A stretch of DNA of 47,040 bases from Alphaproteobacteria bacterium (GTDB lineage Bacteria; Pseudomonadota; Alphaproteobacteria; Micavibrionales; Micavibrionaceae), in contig JAJRYK010000036.1 of the NCBI GenBank assembly GCA_024275825.1, forward strand, positions 1-47,040. Direction: 5' to 3'. This document shows, in pieces, positions 35,781-44,344 of the stretch. The notes below the pieces were generated by a model. It had not been told where the DNA came from. It saw nothing but the letters and a program-made list of their open reading frames with translations, and did no database searches. Position 1 is the first letter of the stretch, and the number at the start of each line of letters is the position of its first letter. The translations under genes and the position numbers were made by a program.

Positions 35781-36989
35781 TTAAGCTATTTTTTTAAAAT
35801 TCATACTGTCATCACGCTCCACACACATCGCGATGCCCATGCCACCGCCGATGCACAATGTTGCAAGCCCCTTTGCGCCATCACGCCGCACAAGCTCATG
35901 CAGCAAAGTCGTCAAAACGCGCGTGCCTGATGCACCAATCGGATGCCCGAGCGCAATCGCCCCGCCATTCACGTTCGTCTTTTCTGGATCAAAGCCCATC
36001 TCCTTCATGACGCAACAGGCCTGCGCAGCAAAGGCTTCGTTTGATTCAAGAAGGTCTAAATCCGAAACGCTCCAACCTGCTTTCTCTAAAGCCTTTTTAG
36101 AGGCTGGTATCGGCCCCGTACCCATCACCGCCGGATCAACACCCACCGTCGTCCAGCTCACAATCTTGGCAAGAGGCTGTAGCCCGCGCTTTTGCGCTTC
36201 ACTCGCGCGCATCAGCACGACAGCCGCCGCGCCATCATTAATGCCCGACGCATTCGCCGCCGTTACAGTTCCGTCCTTCTTAAAGGCCGGACGCAGAGCA
36301 GAAAGCCCTTCAGGAGTCATGCCTGCTCTGGGAAATTCATCTTGCTCAAATACAATCTCAGTTTTGCGCATTTTAATCGTCACCGGCACGATCTCAGCCT
36401 TAAACTTTCCTGCAGCAATCGCCGCCTCAGCTTTATTCTGAGAACCCGCAGCAAAGCCGTCCTGATCATCGCGCGAAACGCCAAACTGTTCCGCAATATT
36501 TTCGGCTGTGATGCCCATGTGATAGTCATTAAACACATCCCACAGACCATCAACAATCATTGTATCGCGCAGATCAGTATTACCAAACTTCGTCGCCTCA
36601 CGCAGATGCACGCAGTGCGGTGAAAGGCTCATATTTTCCTGCCCGCCCGCAACGACAATCGCGCTATCGCCATTCATAATGGACTGCATTCCCAGCGCAA
36701 CGCTGCGCAAGCCTGATCCACACACTTGATTAATTGTCATCGCCGCGCGCTCTTGCGGAATGCCTGCCGCTATCGCCGCCTGCCGCGCCGGGTTTTGGCC
36801 GATGCCAGCCGTCAAAACCTGCCCCATCAACACATCATCAACCTCATCAGCCTTAACGCCAGCCTCGTCTAAGGCAGCTTTAATCGCTATGGCGCCCAAT
36901 TCGTGCGCCGGAACGGTACTTAATGCGCCGCCTAAATTACCGATGGCTGTTCTTTTGGCTGATACAATTACGACAGGGTCATCGCTCAT
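35781..36989 (-). CDS. phaA: Acetyl-CoA acetyltransferase (beta-ketothiolase)
   Basis: PhaA condenses two acetyl-CoA to acetoacetyl-CoA, the entry step of PHB synthesis. The 402-residue thiolase has the acyl-cysteine motif [43 protein letters not shown] with the catalytic histidine, and [10 protein letters not shown] with the second cysteine. It lies between phaC (upstream) and phaB (downstream) on the same strand with short gaps, giving a phaC-phaA-phaB unit. Confidence 0.95.
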   Translation of the reverse strand: MSDDPVVIVSAKRTAIGNLGGALSTVPAHELGAIAIKAALDEAGVKADEVDDVLMGQVLTAGIGQNPARQAAIAAGIPQERAAMTINQVCGSGLRSVALGMQSIMNGDSAIVVAGGQENMSLSPHCVHLREATKFGNTDLRDTMIVDGLWDVFNDYHMGITAENIAEQFGVSRDDQDGFAAGSQNKAEAAIAAGKFKAEIVPVTIKMRKTEIVFEQDEFPRAGMTPEGLSALRPAFKKDGTVTAANASGINDGAAAVVLMRASEAQKRGLQPLAKIVSWTTVGVDPAVMGTGPIPASKKALEKAGWSVSDLDLLESNEAFAAQACCVMKEMGFDPEKTNVNGGAIALGHPIGASGTRVLTTLLHELVRRDGAKGLATLCIGGGMGIAMCVERDDSMNFKKIA

Positions 36990-37021
36990 ATTTTCGTCCT
37001 CATATTAAAGTCGAGCGTAGA

Positions 37022-38152
37022 CTATAACGCCTTGATCCATTGCGCAAGAGGCTCCCACACATGCGCAACCGAATGCCGCCCAGCGATCACGCCGATATGC
37101 CCGCAAGAGGGGTTGAGCAGCGTCGCGTTCGGGATTTTATCCGCTAGGATACTGGCCGTTTCGTATTCAACCAAGCGGTCTTTATCAGAGGCAATCACGA
37201 GCGCTGGGACTGTGATATTTTCTGGCTTTACGGCCTGCTCGTCCAGATACCAACCACCTCGCGCCGGTACATTACCCAAGAACCAATCACGAATACAGTG
37301 CTGCGCCACCGCGCCAGGCAAATCAACGCCATCATTCAGCCAATCTTCAACAGCAACAAAAAGACGAACCTGATCGCTATCGCCTTCCATTTCAAGAAAG
37401 CGCGAAAACTTTCGCATCGCTGCCGCCGGATCAAGAGAGGCAAAAACCGTTTGTATCCAGTCCACGCCTAGCGTACCCTTTTCTTCAATTGCCGGAAAAG
37501 CCGATGGCGCCCAAAACTGTACACGATTGAGCAACGCCTGCCCGCCGCCATGAAAATCCCACGGAGCCGCGAGCAAAATAATCGACTTTAAAGCATCACC
37601 CTGATGTGCCGCGGCAGCGGCCAAAAGCGTACCGCCCATACAATAGCCTAATGCGTGAATATTCTGCGCCGTATGCTGCGATAAAAATGTGAGAGCGGGC
37701 ACGAGACGATCAAGCACAATCCCCTCCATCGTCGCCTGTCCCGCATCTTGCATTGGCTCCCCCCAACTCAGTAGATAAGGATGGAACCCCTGCGCAGCTA
37801 ACCAGCGCAGCATTGAGCGCTCTTCATTAAGGTCAAAAATATATGACTTATTAATCAGAGATGGAACGAGCAACACAACATCGCCAGCCCCACTGTAATC
37901 ATGCCCCTGTATACCGCCGATAAAGATCTGGCCACTTTGCCAAACGACATCAAGTGGAAGATCAGAGCGCACGTAATTGTGCGTTTGGTATTTCTGAATA
38001 CCCAGCAGCATATTTTGAATATCATCAGGAAGATTTTCAGAGGGCAAATCACCCCCCTCTTTTAGCGCAGCATAATGTCCTGCATACTCCGCCATCGCCA
38101 TACCGATTTGAACGGAAAGCGGGCGTAAGCCATGTCGTATGTTTTTGTTCAT
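37022..38152 (-). CDS. phaC: Short poly(3-hydroxyalkanoate) synthase PhaC
   Basis: PhaC polymerises 3-hydroxyacyl-CoA at the granule surface. The 376-residue protein is an alpha/beta hydrolase with the synthase lipase-like box LGYCMGGTLLAAA (nucleophile Cys), aspartate in VIASDKDRLVEYE and histidine in SCGHIGVIAG. It lacks the roughly 200-residue N-terminal domain of class I synthases and is near class III PhaC in length. No phaE partner is seen, so the subunit arrangement is open. ATG 38152 follows AGGTGA. The neighbours phaA, phaB and the divergent phaR support the role. Confidence 0.88.
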   Translation of the reverse strand: MNKNIRHGLRPLSVQIGMAMAEYAGHYAALKEGGDLPSENLPDDIQNMLLGIQKYQTHNYVRSDLPLDVVWQSGQIFIGGIQGHDYSGAGDVVLLVPSLINKSYIFDLNEERSMLRWLAAQGFHPYLLSWGEPMQDAGQATMEGIVLDRLVPALTFLSQHTAQNIHALGYCMGGTLLAAAAAHQGDALKSIILLAAPWDFHGGGQALLNRVQFWAPSAFPAIEEKGTLGVDWIQTVFASLDPAAAMRKFSRFLEMEGDSDQVRLFVAVEDWLNDGVDLPGAVAQHCIRDWFLGNVPARGGWYLDEQAVKPENITVPALVIASDKDRLVEYETASILADKIPNATLLNPSCGHIGVIAGRHSVAHVWEPLAQWIKAL

Positions 38153-38188
38153 TTTCACCTGCACAATAAATAGACCATAATACCCTTA

Positions 38189-38233
38189 TGCAAAGAAAGC
38201 TATTTTTAACTTTGCAATGCACAAAAATTGTGC
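38189..38233. promoter_or_regulatory. Candidate PhaR operator region
   Basis: The phaC-phaR divergent gap holds two inverted repeats: TGCAAAG (38189-38195) with CTTTGCA (38210-38216), and the perfect GCACAAAAATTGTGC (38219-38233). PhaR proteins bind TGC-rich palindromes near phaR and phasin genes and repress their own gene. Binding here is inferred. Confidence 0.5.
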
Positions 38234-38282
38234 GATCATGAGGAACAATCAGTGCAACATTTTTAATAAAGCAGGTGCAACA

Positions 38283-38798
38283 ATGGCCAAAACAAGACCT
38301 GGTCCGGATGAGCCGACCGTTATCAAAAAATACGCAAATCGTCGCCTCTATGACACGGGCCGCAGCAGCTATGTCACGCTCGATGATCTGTGTGAGATGG
38401 TGAAGGATGGCTATGACTTTGTTGTATATGACGCCAAAAGCGGTAATGATATTACGCGCTCCGTTCTGGCACAAATTATTGTCGATAAAGAGTCCGGCAG
38501 TGGCGAAGATGAAGGCTTGCTGCCAACAAGCTTCATGAAAAACCTGATCAGCTTTTATGGCGATAATGTTGAAAGTTTGGTACCAAGCTATCTCGAAAAC
38601 ACCTTCGAGATTTTCGTCAAAAACCAGGAGCAAATGCGCGAACAATTCACCAAGTCATTTGATGATATGCCCGGCATGTTCCCTGGACCCCCCGCAACAT
38701 TAGAAGAGATGAACCGCAAAAACATGGAAATGTTTGAGCGCACGATGAAAATGTTTACACCATTTAATTCTGGCTCATCGGACGAGAAAAAGGATTGA
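38283..38798 (+). CDS. phaR: Polyhydroxyalkanoate synthesis repressor PhaR
   Basis: PhaR senses PHB granules and represses phasin genes and itself. The 171-residue protein starts MAKTRPGPDEPTVIKKYANRRLYDTGRSSYVTLDDLCEMVKDG, the PHB_acc_N DNA-binding domain, followed by two PHB-binding segments around SFMKNLISFYGDNVESLVPSYLE and NMEMFERTMKMFTPF. The start at 38283 is taken from the conserved N-terminus. The upstream in-frame ATGs lie in the operator region. It is divergent from phaC and ends before a strong two-way terminator. Confidence 0.95.
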   Translation: MAKTRPGPDEPTVIKKYANRRLYDTGRSSYVTLDDLCEMVKDGYDFVVYDAKSGNDITRSVLAQIIVDKESGSGEDEGLLPTSFMKNLISFYGDNVESLVPSYLENTFEIFVKNQEQMREQFTKSFDDMPGMFPGPPATLEEMNRKNMEMFERTMKMFTPFNSGSSDEKKD

Positions 38799-38847
38799 AG
38801 AAGAATAAAAGACTTTTAAAAGTTTAAATGCTCCTGCATTTAAGACC

Positions 38848-38896
38848 GGGGCGTGCGCGTTAGCTCAACACAGACTTAACGCCGCGCCCTATTTTT
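38848..38896. terminator. Terminator between phaR and the coiled-coil gene
   Basis: A GC-rich hairpin pairs ggggcgtgcgcgtta (38848-38862) with taacgccgcgccc (38877-38889), followed by atttttat. It lies between convergent genes. The T run serves phaR, and an A-poor flank on the other side gives weaker support for the minus strand. Confidence 0.7.
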
Positions 38897-38937
38897 ATGC
38901 GTAAAATGATTGCCACACACCCTGCCACACATTCAAC

Positions 38938-41151
38938 TTAGATATTATAAGAGTCGCGAATGCTGCGCGCAACACGATCCCGAATATCCATCGCGCTTTC
39001 CATGTCTTGCGCTGGCGCTTCATGCGCCACTGCCGTAAACATGTTGCCTTGATTAAAGAACAACAACGATACAGCAGAGTTGACCGAGGCTCCAACACAC
39101 GCGACTTCATACGTATCTATGCGCGTATCGCCCTGCTGGGTTGTGCTGTCGGGCACGATCGCAAAATCGCCCTCACATCTATTTTGCGTTTGTTCAAGAT
39201 AGGCCTGCACCTGCTGATCAAATTGCCCTTGACTGACCAGAGACTTCACCTCCGCCGAGCCATAAACCTGGTCAGAGCGCCATTGATAAACGCTGCGCAT
39301 CGCATTTGAGGCTTTGCTCACATATTCAATATCTTGCGCAGAGGCCACAACAGCCGCACCCTCCAGCAACCCCTCAATCACCGCACCGGACGTTGCGGTC
39401 ATAAACGCCGTCGATTGAACAGACTTGACCGAAACAGGCTCAATCACACGCGTCTCTATAAGAGGCTCAACCGCAGGAGACTTCAGTACCACCACGGCCA
39501 CCGGCACAATATCATTGCTAACATGCGCCTCTAAAATGTCTTCAAACGGATTTTCCGACGCATGCGCAACAATTGGCATTTCTGGCAGAGCATGACGCTC
39601 AACAGCCGGCGTGCGGCGCGGATGGCGCAAATCACGCGCTAAAGCTTGCTCATAGCGCTGCGCCTGAGATAGCGCGATCGGCGGCGTGAACTGATCAAAT
39701 CGCCGGCTGTATCCCGGCTCAGGGGTAAGGGCAACATCCACAGATTCATCACCTGCTTCAGGTACCATCGCCTCAAGTTTTTGCGCCCGCTTCAAGGCTT
39801 GAGCTTCTATCTCTGCCAAATCAGTCGCCTCATCCTGCGCAACCTGCGCGGCCACGGGCTCAACAACCTGCACTGGCGCCTCATTTAAGGCTGTGTCTAG
39901 GCGTTCATTCTCAGCTTCCAGCTTCGTTGTATATTCAGACACTTGCCGCGCCTGCGCGACATCCGTATTCGTCTGCGCATAAACACTGGCGAGCTCGGTG
40001 TTCAGCTGCTTATTCTGCGCGATAAGCTGCGCGCGCTCCCCTTCGAGCTGCGTAATGCGCTGTTGCAGCGCGACCACCTGTTGAGACGGCGGCGGAGCAG
40101 ATAATATCTCGGCTTGAGCCATAGTGAGCTGCTTCTTCAAGCTCGCATTCTCAGCCTTCAGCACGGCGAAACCATCTGGACGCCCTTCTGGCCTGATCGT
40201 CGTCAATTTATTCGATTGAAGCGCTTCGAGCCGCGCCGACATGCGCGTATTGTTGGTCAGCAACTTCTGCAGCTCTTCTTGCAAAGCACTATCATCTTTC
40301 GTTGCCAATTCCATTTGCTTCTGCAACGTCACGTTTTCATTCTTAAGGGCTTGAATTTGTGTGGAAAGTTCTTCAATTTCCTGTGATTGAAGATCGGTGG
40401 CAGCAACCTCTTGCGGCATAATATCGTCTATGACAGGCACCTGCGCCTCAACATCTACGACCGGCACACCAACATGCGCACCGCCCTCTATCAAATCGGC
40501 AAGACGCGCATTTTCAGACTTCATCTCCCCCATTTGCTTGCGGAGCATATTAATCTCGTAACGATAATTACCGCCGCCGCTATTCTCCTGCGCGACCTCT
40601 AGCGGCTGCCCATCATCCATTTCATCACCCGCGGCGGGCATCACCATGGTAGCGACACAGGAGTTAAGCTTAAAGCTGCCCTCATTAATATCGGCCAGAT
40701 TAAAGTTATACGAGTTGCCTTCTATACCAACGCGCAGGAATCCGGTTTTTTCGAGCGCTGTAAAAAACTCATCATCCTGCCCCATCCGCACAACGAACGC
40801 CTTGCTCGAGGCCGGCATGACCTCATAAAAGCGCTGCACGCCTGCACCCGGGTCAAGCGTCACAGAAACCACGCGCCCCTGATTAAGCTTGGGCTTTTGA
40901 AAATCAAGCGCCAGCGATGATTCACTGCTCAAATTCCTGGCAAATGTTAAGATCGCATCCTTGCTAAAACGCTGGGCTGCTGCGCAATAATCATTGCCCT
41001 GCTGCGATTTATCCGCGATGCGCGATACTGACCACTGCGTTGCAGGGTTATACATCATGCGCGTTTCCGCGTGGGCCTGCGTGGCCACTCCATAAGACGT
41101 ACCAAGTAAACCAAGGATTGCTGCCGAGCAAAGAAGGGATTTAATGCGCAT
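38938..41151 (-). CDS. Secreted coiled-coil protein of unknown function
   Basis: The 737-residue protein has a cleavable signal peptide (MRIKSLLCSAAILGLLGTSYG...AHA) and a globular N-terminal domain to about residue 190 with two cysteines. A long coiled coil follows, about 215-470 (YEINMLRKQMGEMKSENARLADL; LQQRITQLEGERAQLIAQNKQL). Then comes a Pro/Val-rich linker, and finally a C-terminal globular domain with CEGDFAIVPDSTTQ and YEVACVGASVNSAVSLLFFNQG. No known family was recognised. The start at 41151 fits the signal peptide. It lies downstream of the interrupted TcpQ-like gene on the same strand, so both may belong to one envelope apparatus, possibly pilus-related; that link is inference. 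Confidence 0.75.
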   Translation of the reverse strand: MRIKSLLCSAAILGLLGTSYGVATQAHAETRMMYNPATQWSVSRIADKSQQGNDYCAAAQRFSKDAILTFARNLSSESSLALDFQKPKLNQGRVVSVTLDPGAGVQRFYEVMPASSKAFVVRMGQDDEFFTALEKTGFLRVGIEGNSYNFNLADINEGSFKLNSCVATMVMPAAGDEMDDGQPLEVAQENSGGGNYRYEINMLRKQMGEMKSENARLADLIEGGAHVGVPVVDVEAQVPVIDDIMPQEVAATDLQSQEIEELSTQIQALKNENVTLQKQMELATKDDSALQEELQKLLTNNTRMSARLEALQSNKLTTIRPEGRPDGFAVLKAENASLKKQLTMAQAEILSAPPPSQQVVALQQRITQLEGERAQLIAQNKQLNTELASVYAQTNTDVAQARQVSEYTTKLEAENERLDTALNEAPVQVVEPVAAQVAQDEATDLAEIEAQALKRAQKLEAMVPEAGDESVDVALTPEPGYSRRFDQFTPPIALSQAQRYEQALARDLRHPRRTPAVERHALPEMPIVAHASENPFEDILEAHVSNDIVPVAVVVLKSPAVEPLIETRVIEPVSVKSVQSTAFMTATSGAVIEGLLEGAAVVASAQDIEYVSKASNAMRSVYQWRSDQVYGSAEVKSLVSQGQFDQQVQAYLEQTQNRCEGDFAIVPDSTTQQGDTRIDTYEVACVGASVNSAVSLLFFNQGNMFTAVAHEAPAQDMESAMDIRDRVARSIRDSYNI

Positions 41152-41330
41152 TTTAAAACTCCGAAAGGGCCAGAAAAGCCGGGGGAAGGAAGGATGAATA
41201 AGAACTATTCCACTATGACAATATAGTGAGTCGCAAAAATCGCCAACGATCTTAAGCCAGTTACGCATAACAACCTGTGGATAAGTCTGTGTCTATCTCT
41301 TGGGATAAAGCTCCCTTAGCGAAACGAACC

Positions 41331-42191
41331 CTAGCCTTGAGCCTGCACCACCAAAAAGCGTTGCCCGCTGTCGGGATCAACATATAGATGACCGACGGGA
41401 CGCAGCATATCTTCACTATATTGCCCCAAAAGCGCTGCCACCGCGGCCTCGTAAGAATCCTGCATGCGCAGCGTGCCAATCACCAAAAATTCCGCATCAG
41501 AGTCCCAAATGAGCTGAACGCCCTCATGCTGTGACCATTGCCGCAAAACCGTCAGCACCGTCATACCGCGCGATGCCATCCATGTTTTCGACGGCGTCAG
41601 TTCTGATGCTTTCTTCGGGAAAATTACAGTGGGCGCTGCATTCGTCAGCACGCGCCCTTGCCCCGCTTTTCCATCCTGTGCATATCGCTCATAATAGTCT
41701 TCTACGCTCAAACGCGGTGATTGCGCGGCGTCAGAGTGGGCGGTTGGCGCAGCCTCCAGGGCCAACTCGTCTTCGCTTAACGCCTCAACAATAACCTCTG
41801 GCGCAGCGGTAAGAGCTGGATCTTTCATATCCTGAACAATGGATGGCCTTTTAGCGAAGTGCGCGTAATAAGACTCAACATCAAACTTTTCGAGATTAAT
41901 TGGCAAAGACGAAGATGGCTGCGCAGATTCTTAAGGCATAGAAGCTGAGGCAGGCACGGAAACAGGCGCAAGCTCCTCCATAGGCGGGGCCGATACAGCG
42001 CTTTCAGCCTCTCCACGGTCATCCGCGAATGTAAATGTAAATGCCTCCAATTCCTCGCCTTGCGCAACATCAGCCGCAGGCTGAGCCTTTGGATGAAGAT
42101 TGATTTGCAAATCGGCAAAGCCGCTCTGCGTACCGCCAAGAATGAAAACGCCGCTCAATAGCGGTAAAACAAAAAAATATTTACGGGTCAT
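41331..42191 (-). pseudogene. TcpQ-like secreted protein, split by an in-frame ochre codon
   Basis: The first part (42191-41931) is a signal peptide (TRKYFFVLPLLSGVFILGG...GFA) and an acidic, Pro/Ala-rich region ending SASMP, then TAA at 41931-41933. The same frame continues (ESAQPSSSLPINLEKF) with two short related segments (VESYYAHFAK and VEDYYERYAQ). A C-terminal domain follows: WMASRGMTVLTVLRQWSQHEGVQLIWDSD...GQYSEDMLRP...DPDSGQRFLVVQ, resembling the TcpQ/toxin co-regulated pilus Q C-terminal domain. Without readthrough, only a short secreted peptide would be made. The second part has no ATG near its beginning, only a TTG. Confidence 0.8.
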
Positions 42192-42335
42192 GATCCATCC
42201 CACAATGCCCCGGCGCCGTTTAGTCGGCTTAGGACTCTAATGATTCACCGATTATAGTGCTAAAGATAAGGCCGTGAGACAAGCCCCGACACGCTATTCC
42301 TCCAGATTGCCCACTGATTTTCTGCCGCGCCGCGG

Positions 42336-43446
42336 CTAAGCGCTGTCTTTATTGAGTTTATGCGCCAGTGCAGCTTCCAGGAATTGATCAAGATCACCGT
42401 CTAAAACGCCCTGTGAGTTTGTCGTTTCAACCGCTGTGCGCGTGTCTTTCACCATTTGATAAGGGTGCAGAACGTAAGAGCGAATTTGATGACCCCAGCC
42501 AATATCGGTTTTCTCGCCATGCGCTTTGGCCTGCTCTTTCTCACGCTTTTGCAGCTCCCGCTCATAAAGCCGCGCCTTGAGCATCCCCATCGCCTGATCG
42601 CGGTTCTTGTGTTGAGAGCGCTCCGCCTGACAGGCTGCGGCAACGCCTGTCGGCACGTGCGTAATACGCACCGCACTATCCGTTGTGTTAACGTGTTGGC
42701 CGCCCGCACCACTGGAGCGATACGTATCGATACGCAAGTCTTTTTCTTCAATTTCGATATCGATCGTATCGTCAATCACCGGAGAAATTGCGACCGAGGC
42801 AAAGCTGGTATGGCGCTTGCCATTCGAATCAAAGGGGGATATCCGCACCAGCCTATGCACGCCATTCTCGCCCTTCAGCCAGCCATAGGCCTGATGCCCC
42901 TCGACTTTAATGGTCGCTGACTTGATGCCGACTTCTTCGCCATTGCTTTGTTCCAAAAGGGAAACTTTATATTTATGCTGCTCGGCCCAGCGCGCATACA
43001 TCCGCAAGATCATATTGGCCCAGTCCTGCGCCTCTGTCCCGCCTGCGCCCGCATTGACCTGCAGATACGCATCATTATCGTCTGCCTCGCCGGAGAGCAA
43101 GCTCTCTAGCTGCTTACGTTCCGTTTTCATCTTGAGCGCACCCAAAACCGATTCGGCCTCCGCCAAAACGCCCTCATCGCCTTCTTCTTCAGCCATCTCA
43201 ACCAGCATCACGCTGTCGCCAAGGGTCTGCTCAATATCTTTAAGCTCTTGAATTTGTTGATCAAGCTGCGTGCGCTCTTGCATGATTTTCTGCGCTTTAG
43301 ATTGATCGGACCACAGCTCCGGGTCCTCGCTCAGCGCATTGAGCTCTTCCAGTCTTTGCAGGGCATTATCCCAGTCAAAGATGCCTCCTCAGCAAGATCA
43401 GCGCGGACTCTATATCACTAACAATGCTTTGTGTTTCGGCCTTCAT
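42336..43446 (-). CDS. prfB: Peptide chain release factor 2 (programmed +1 frameshift)
   Basis: RF2 ends translation at UGA and UAA. The gene starts at ATG 43446 with a 23-codon first frame ending at TGA (43375-43377). A +1 shift at CTTTGAC joins it to the long frame down to 42336, giving about 369 residues, the usual length. The main frame contains the stop-recognition SPF (RISPFDSNG) and the catalytic GGQ (SSGAGGQHVNTTDSAV). The internal Shine-Dalgarno AGGAGG is three bases before CTT. The product regulates its own frameshift, as known for prfB. No other gene is close on the same strand. Confidence 0.95.
43374..43389 (-). promoter_or_regulatory. prfB +1 frameshift signal
   Basis: Read on the minus strand, AGGAGGCATCTTTGAC contains an internal Shine-Dalgarno (43384-43389), a CTT slip codon (43378-43380) and an in-frame TGA (43375-43377). 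After the shift the frame reads L-D-W-D-N-A-L. This is the classic autoregulatory site; E. coli has AGGGGGTATCTTTGAC. Confidence 0.95.
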
Positions 43447-43501
43447 GCCCTAATTGCTCCTGAAAATTTAAATATCGCCGTTAATTAAGAGCGTATCAAA
43501 T

Positions 43502-44065
43502 TTATGCGGCTTTGGCGTGAGAAAAATCTGAAGCGAGGAATTCCGCCAGATGCGCGATGCCCTGCACAACATCGCCGGTCATCAAATTATCGTCCATGAC
43601 AAAATCTTCGCCAGAGATGATTGCACCGCTGGCTTCTACACTCGCCTTCACAGCATCTGGCGCAGAAATCGTGCGGCTAACCGCTTTCTCAATATGCACC
43701 AACAGATCAGCCGCACCACCGCAAATGACAGTCGGCTTACCCGTATCTAAAAATCCGCACATAAACCGGCGCGTATGGCCAGTTAGCTTGAGCTTATCAA
43801 TACTCCGCTCGCCGCCCGGCACGATCAGCGCTGAATAATCAGCCGCGAGCGCTTCACTCAAAGGCTGGTCAACCGCAAAGCTAAGGCCCCAATTCTCGCC
43901 GCTCCAGCCATTAACCAAGCCTTGATCCATACTGATGATCTTCAATGCGCCGCCCAAGGGCTGTAACGTTCTTTGGATCGCTGTTAAGCTCTGCTCGCAA
44001 AAGCCATTTGCGACCAATACCGCGATTTTTAGACCTGTTAGGGGTTTATTTGTTTGTGTTCTCAT
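43502..44065 (-). CDS. DJ-1/PfpI-family protein
   Basis: The 187-residue protein is an alpha/beta class I glutamine-amidotransferase-like fold: LKIAVLVANGFCEQSL at the N-terminus (acidic residue of the DJ-1 site), DYSALIVPGGERSIDKL, and the nucleophile-elbow region PTVICGGAADLLVHIEKA with a cysteine. The usual following histidine of the PfpI protease motif (CHG) is a glycine here, so chaperone or glyoxalase/deglycase-like roles rather than protease are more likely; the real activity is unknown. AGGAGG lies nine bases before ATG 44065. An ATG directly abutting that site was rejected. Confidence 0.85.
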   Translation of the reverse strand: MRTQTNKPLTGLKIAVLVANGFCEQSLTAIQRTLQPLGGALKIISMDQGLVNGWSGENWGLSFAVDQPLSEALAADYSALIVPGGERSIDKLKLTGHTRRFMCGFLDTGKPTVICGGAADLLVHIEKAVSRTISAPDAVKASVEASGAIISGEDFVMDDNLMTGDVVQGIAHLAEFLASDFSHAKAA

Positions 44066-44344
44066 CGTGCACATCCTCCTGATAACCAGCTGGTTTTTTA
44101 TGCTGTTTGTGATTCTTTGAAAATTCGATCGCTGCTTTTGCCATTATTTACAATGGTAAGTCAAGTGCAATATGAATAACGCACCGCAAAGCCTGTTCAT
44201 ATCTCCCTCACAGTCACAAATTTTATAACAAAGCTGAGAAAAAACCTGTTTAAAACAAAGGAGCCCACTTTACATTCGCGCGACACGAGGGTAAAAGATT
44301 GAAACACAATCAATAATTTTGTTCGCTTTAACGAGGAGCCTTTA

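Noticed and set aside
12893-42191. Genome-wide reassignment of TAA/TAG to glutamine as the explanation of the three internal stops
   Set aside because: Well-supported genes in the window end with TAA, TAG and TGA at the expected family length (for example nusB with TAG, ribD with TAA, ribE with TGA), and prfB uses a normal TGA-dependent frameshift. Only local readthrough, mutation or error remain.
42336-43283. prfB starting at the internal ATG 43283
   Set aside because: The upstream sequence contains AGGAGG, CTTTGAC and a 23-codon first frame from ATG 43446, which restores the full family length.
44149-44164. Small inverted repeat ccatt/aatgg before the DJ-1 gene
   Set aside because: The arms are five bases and AT-rich, so chance occurrence is likely.
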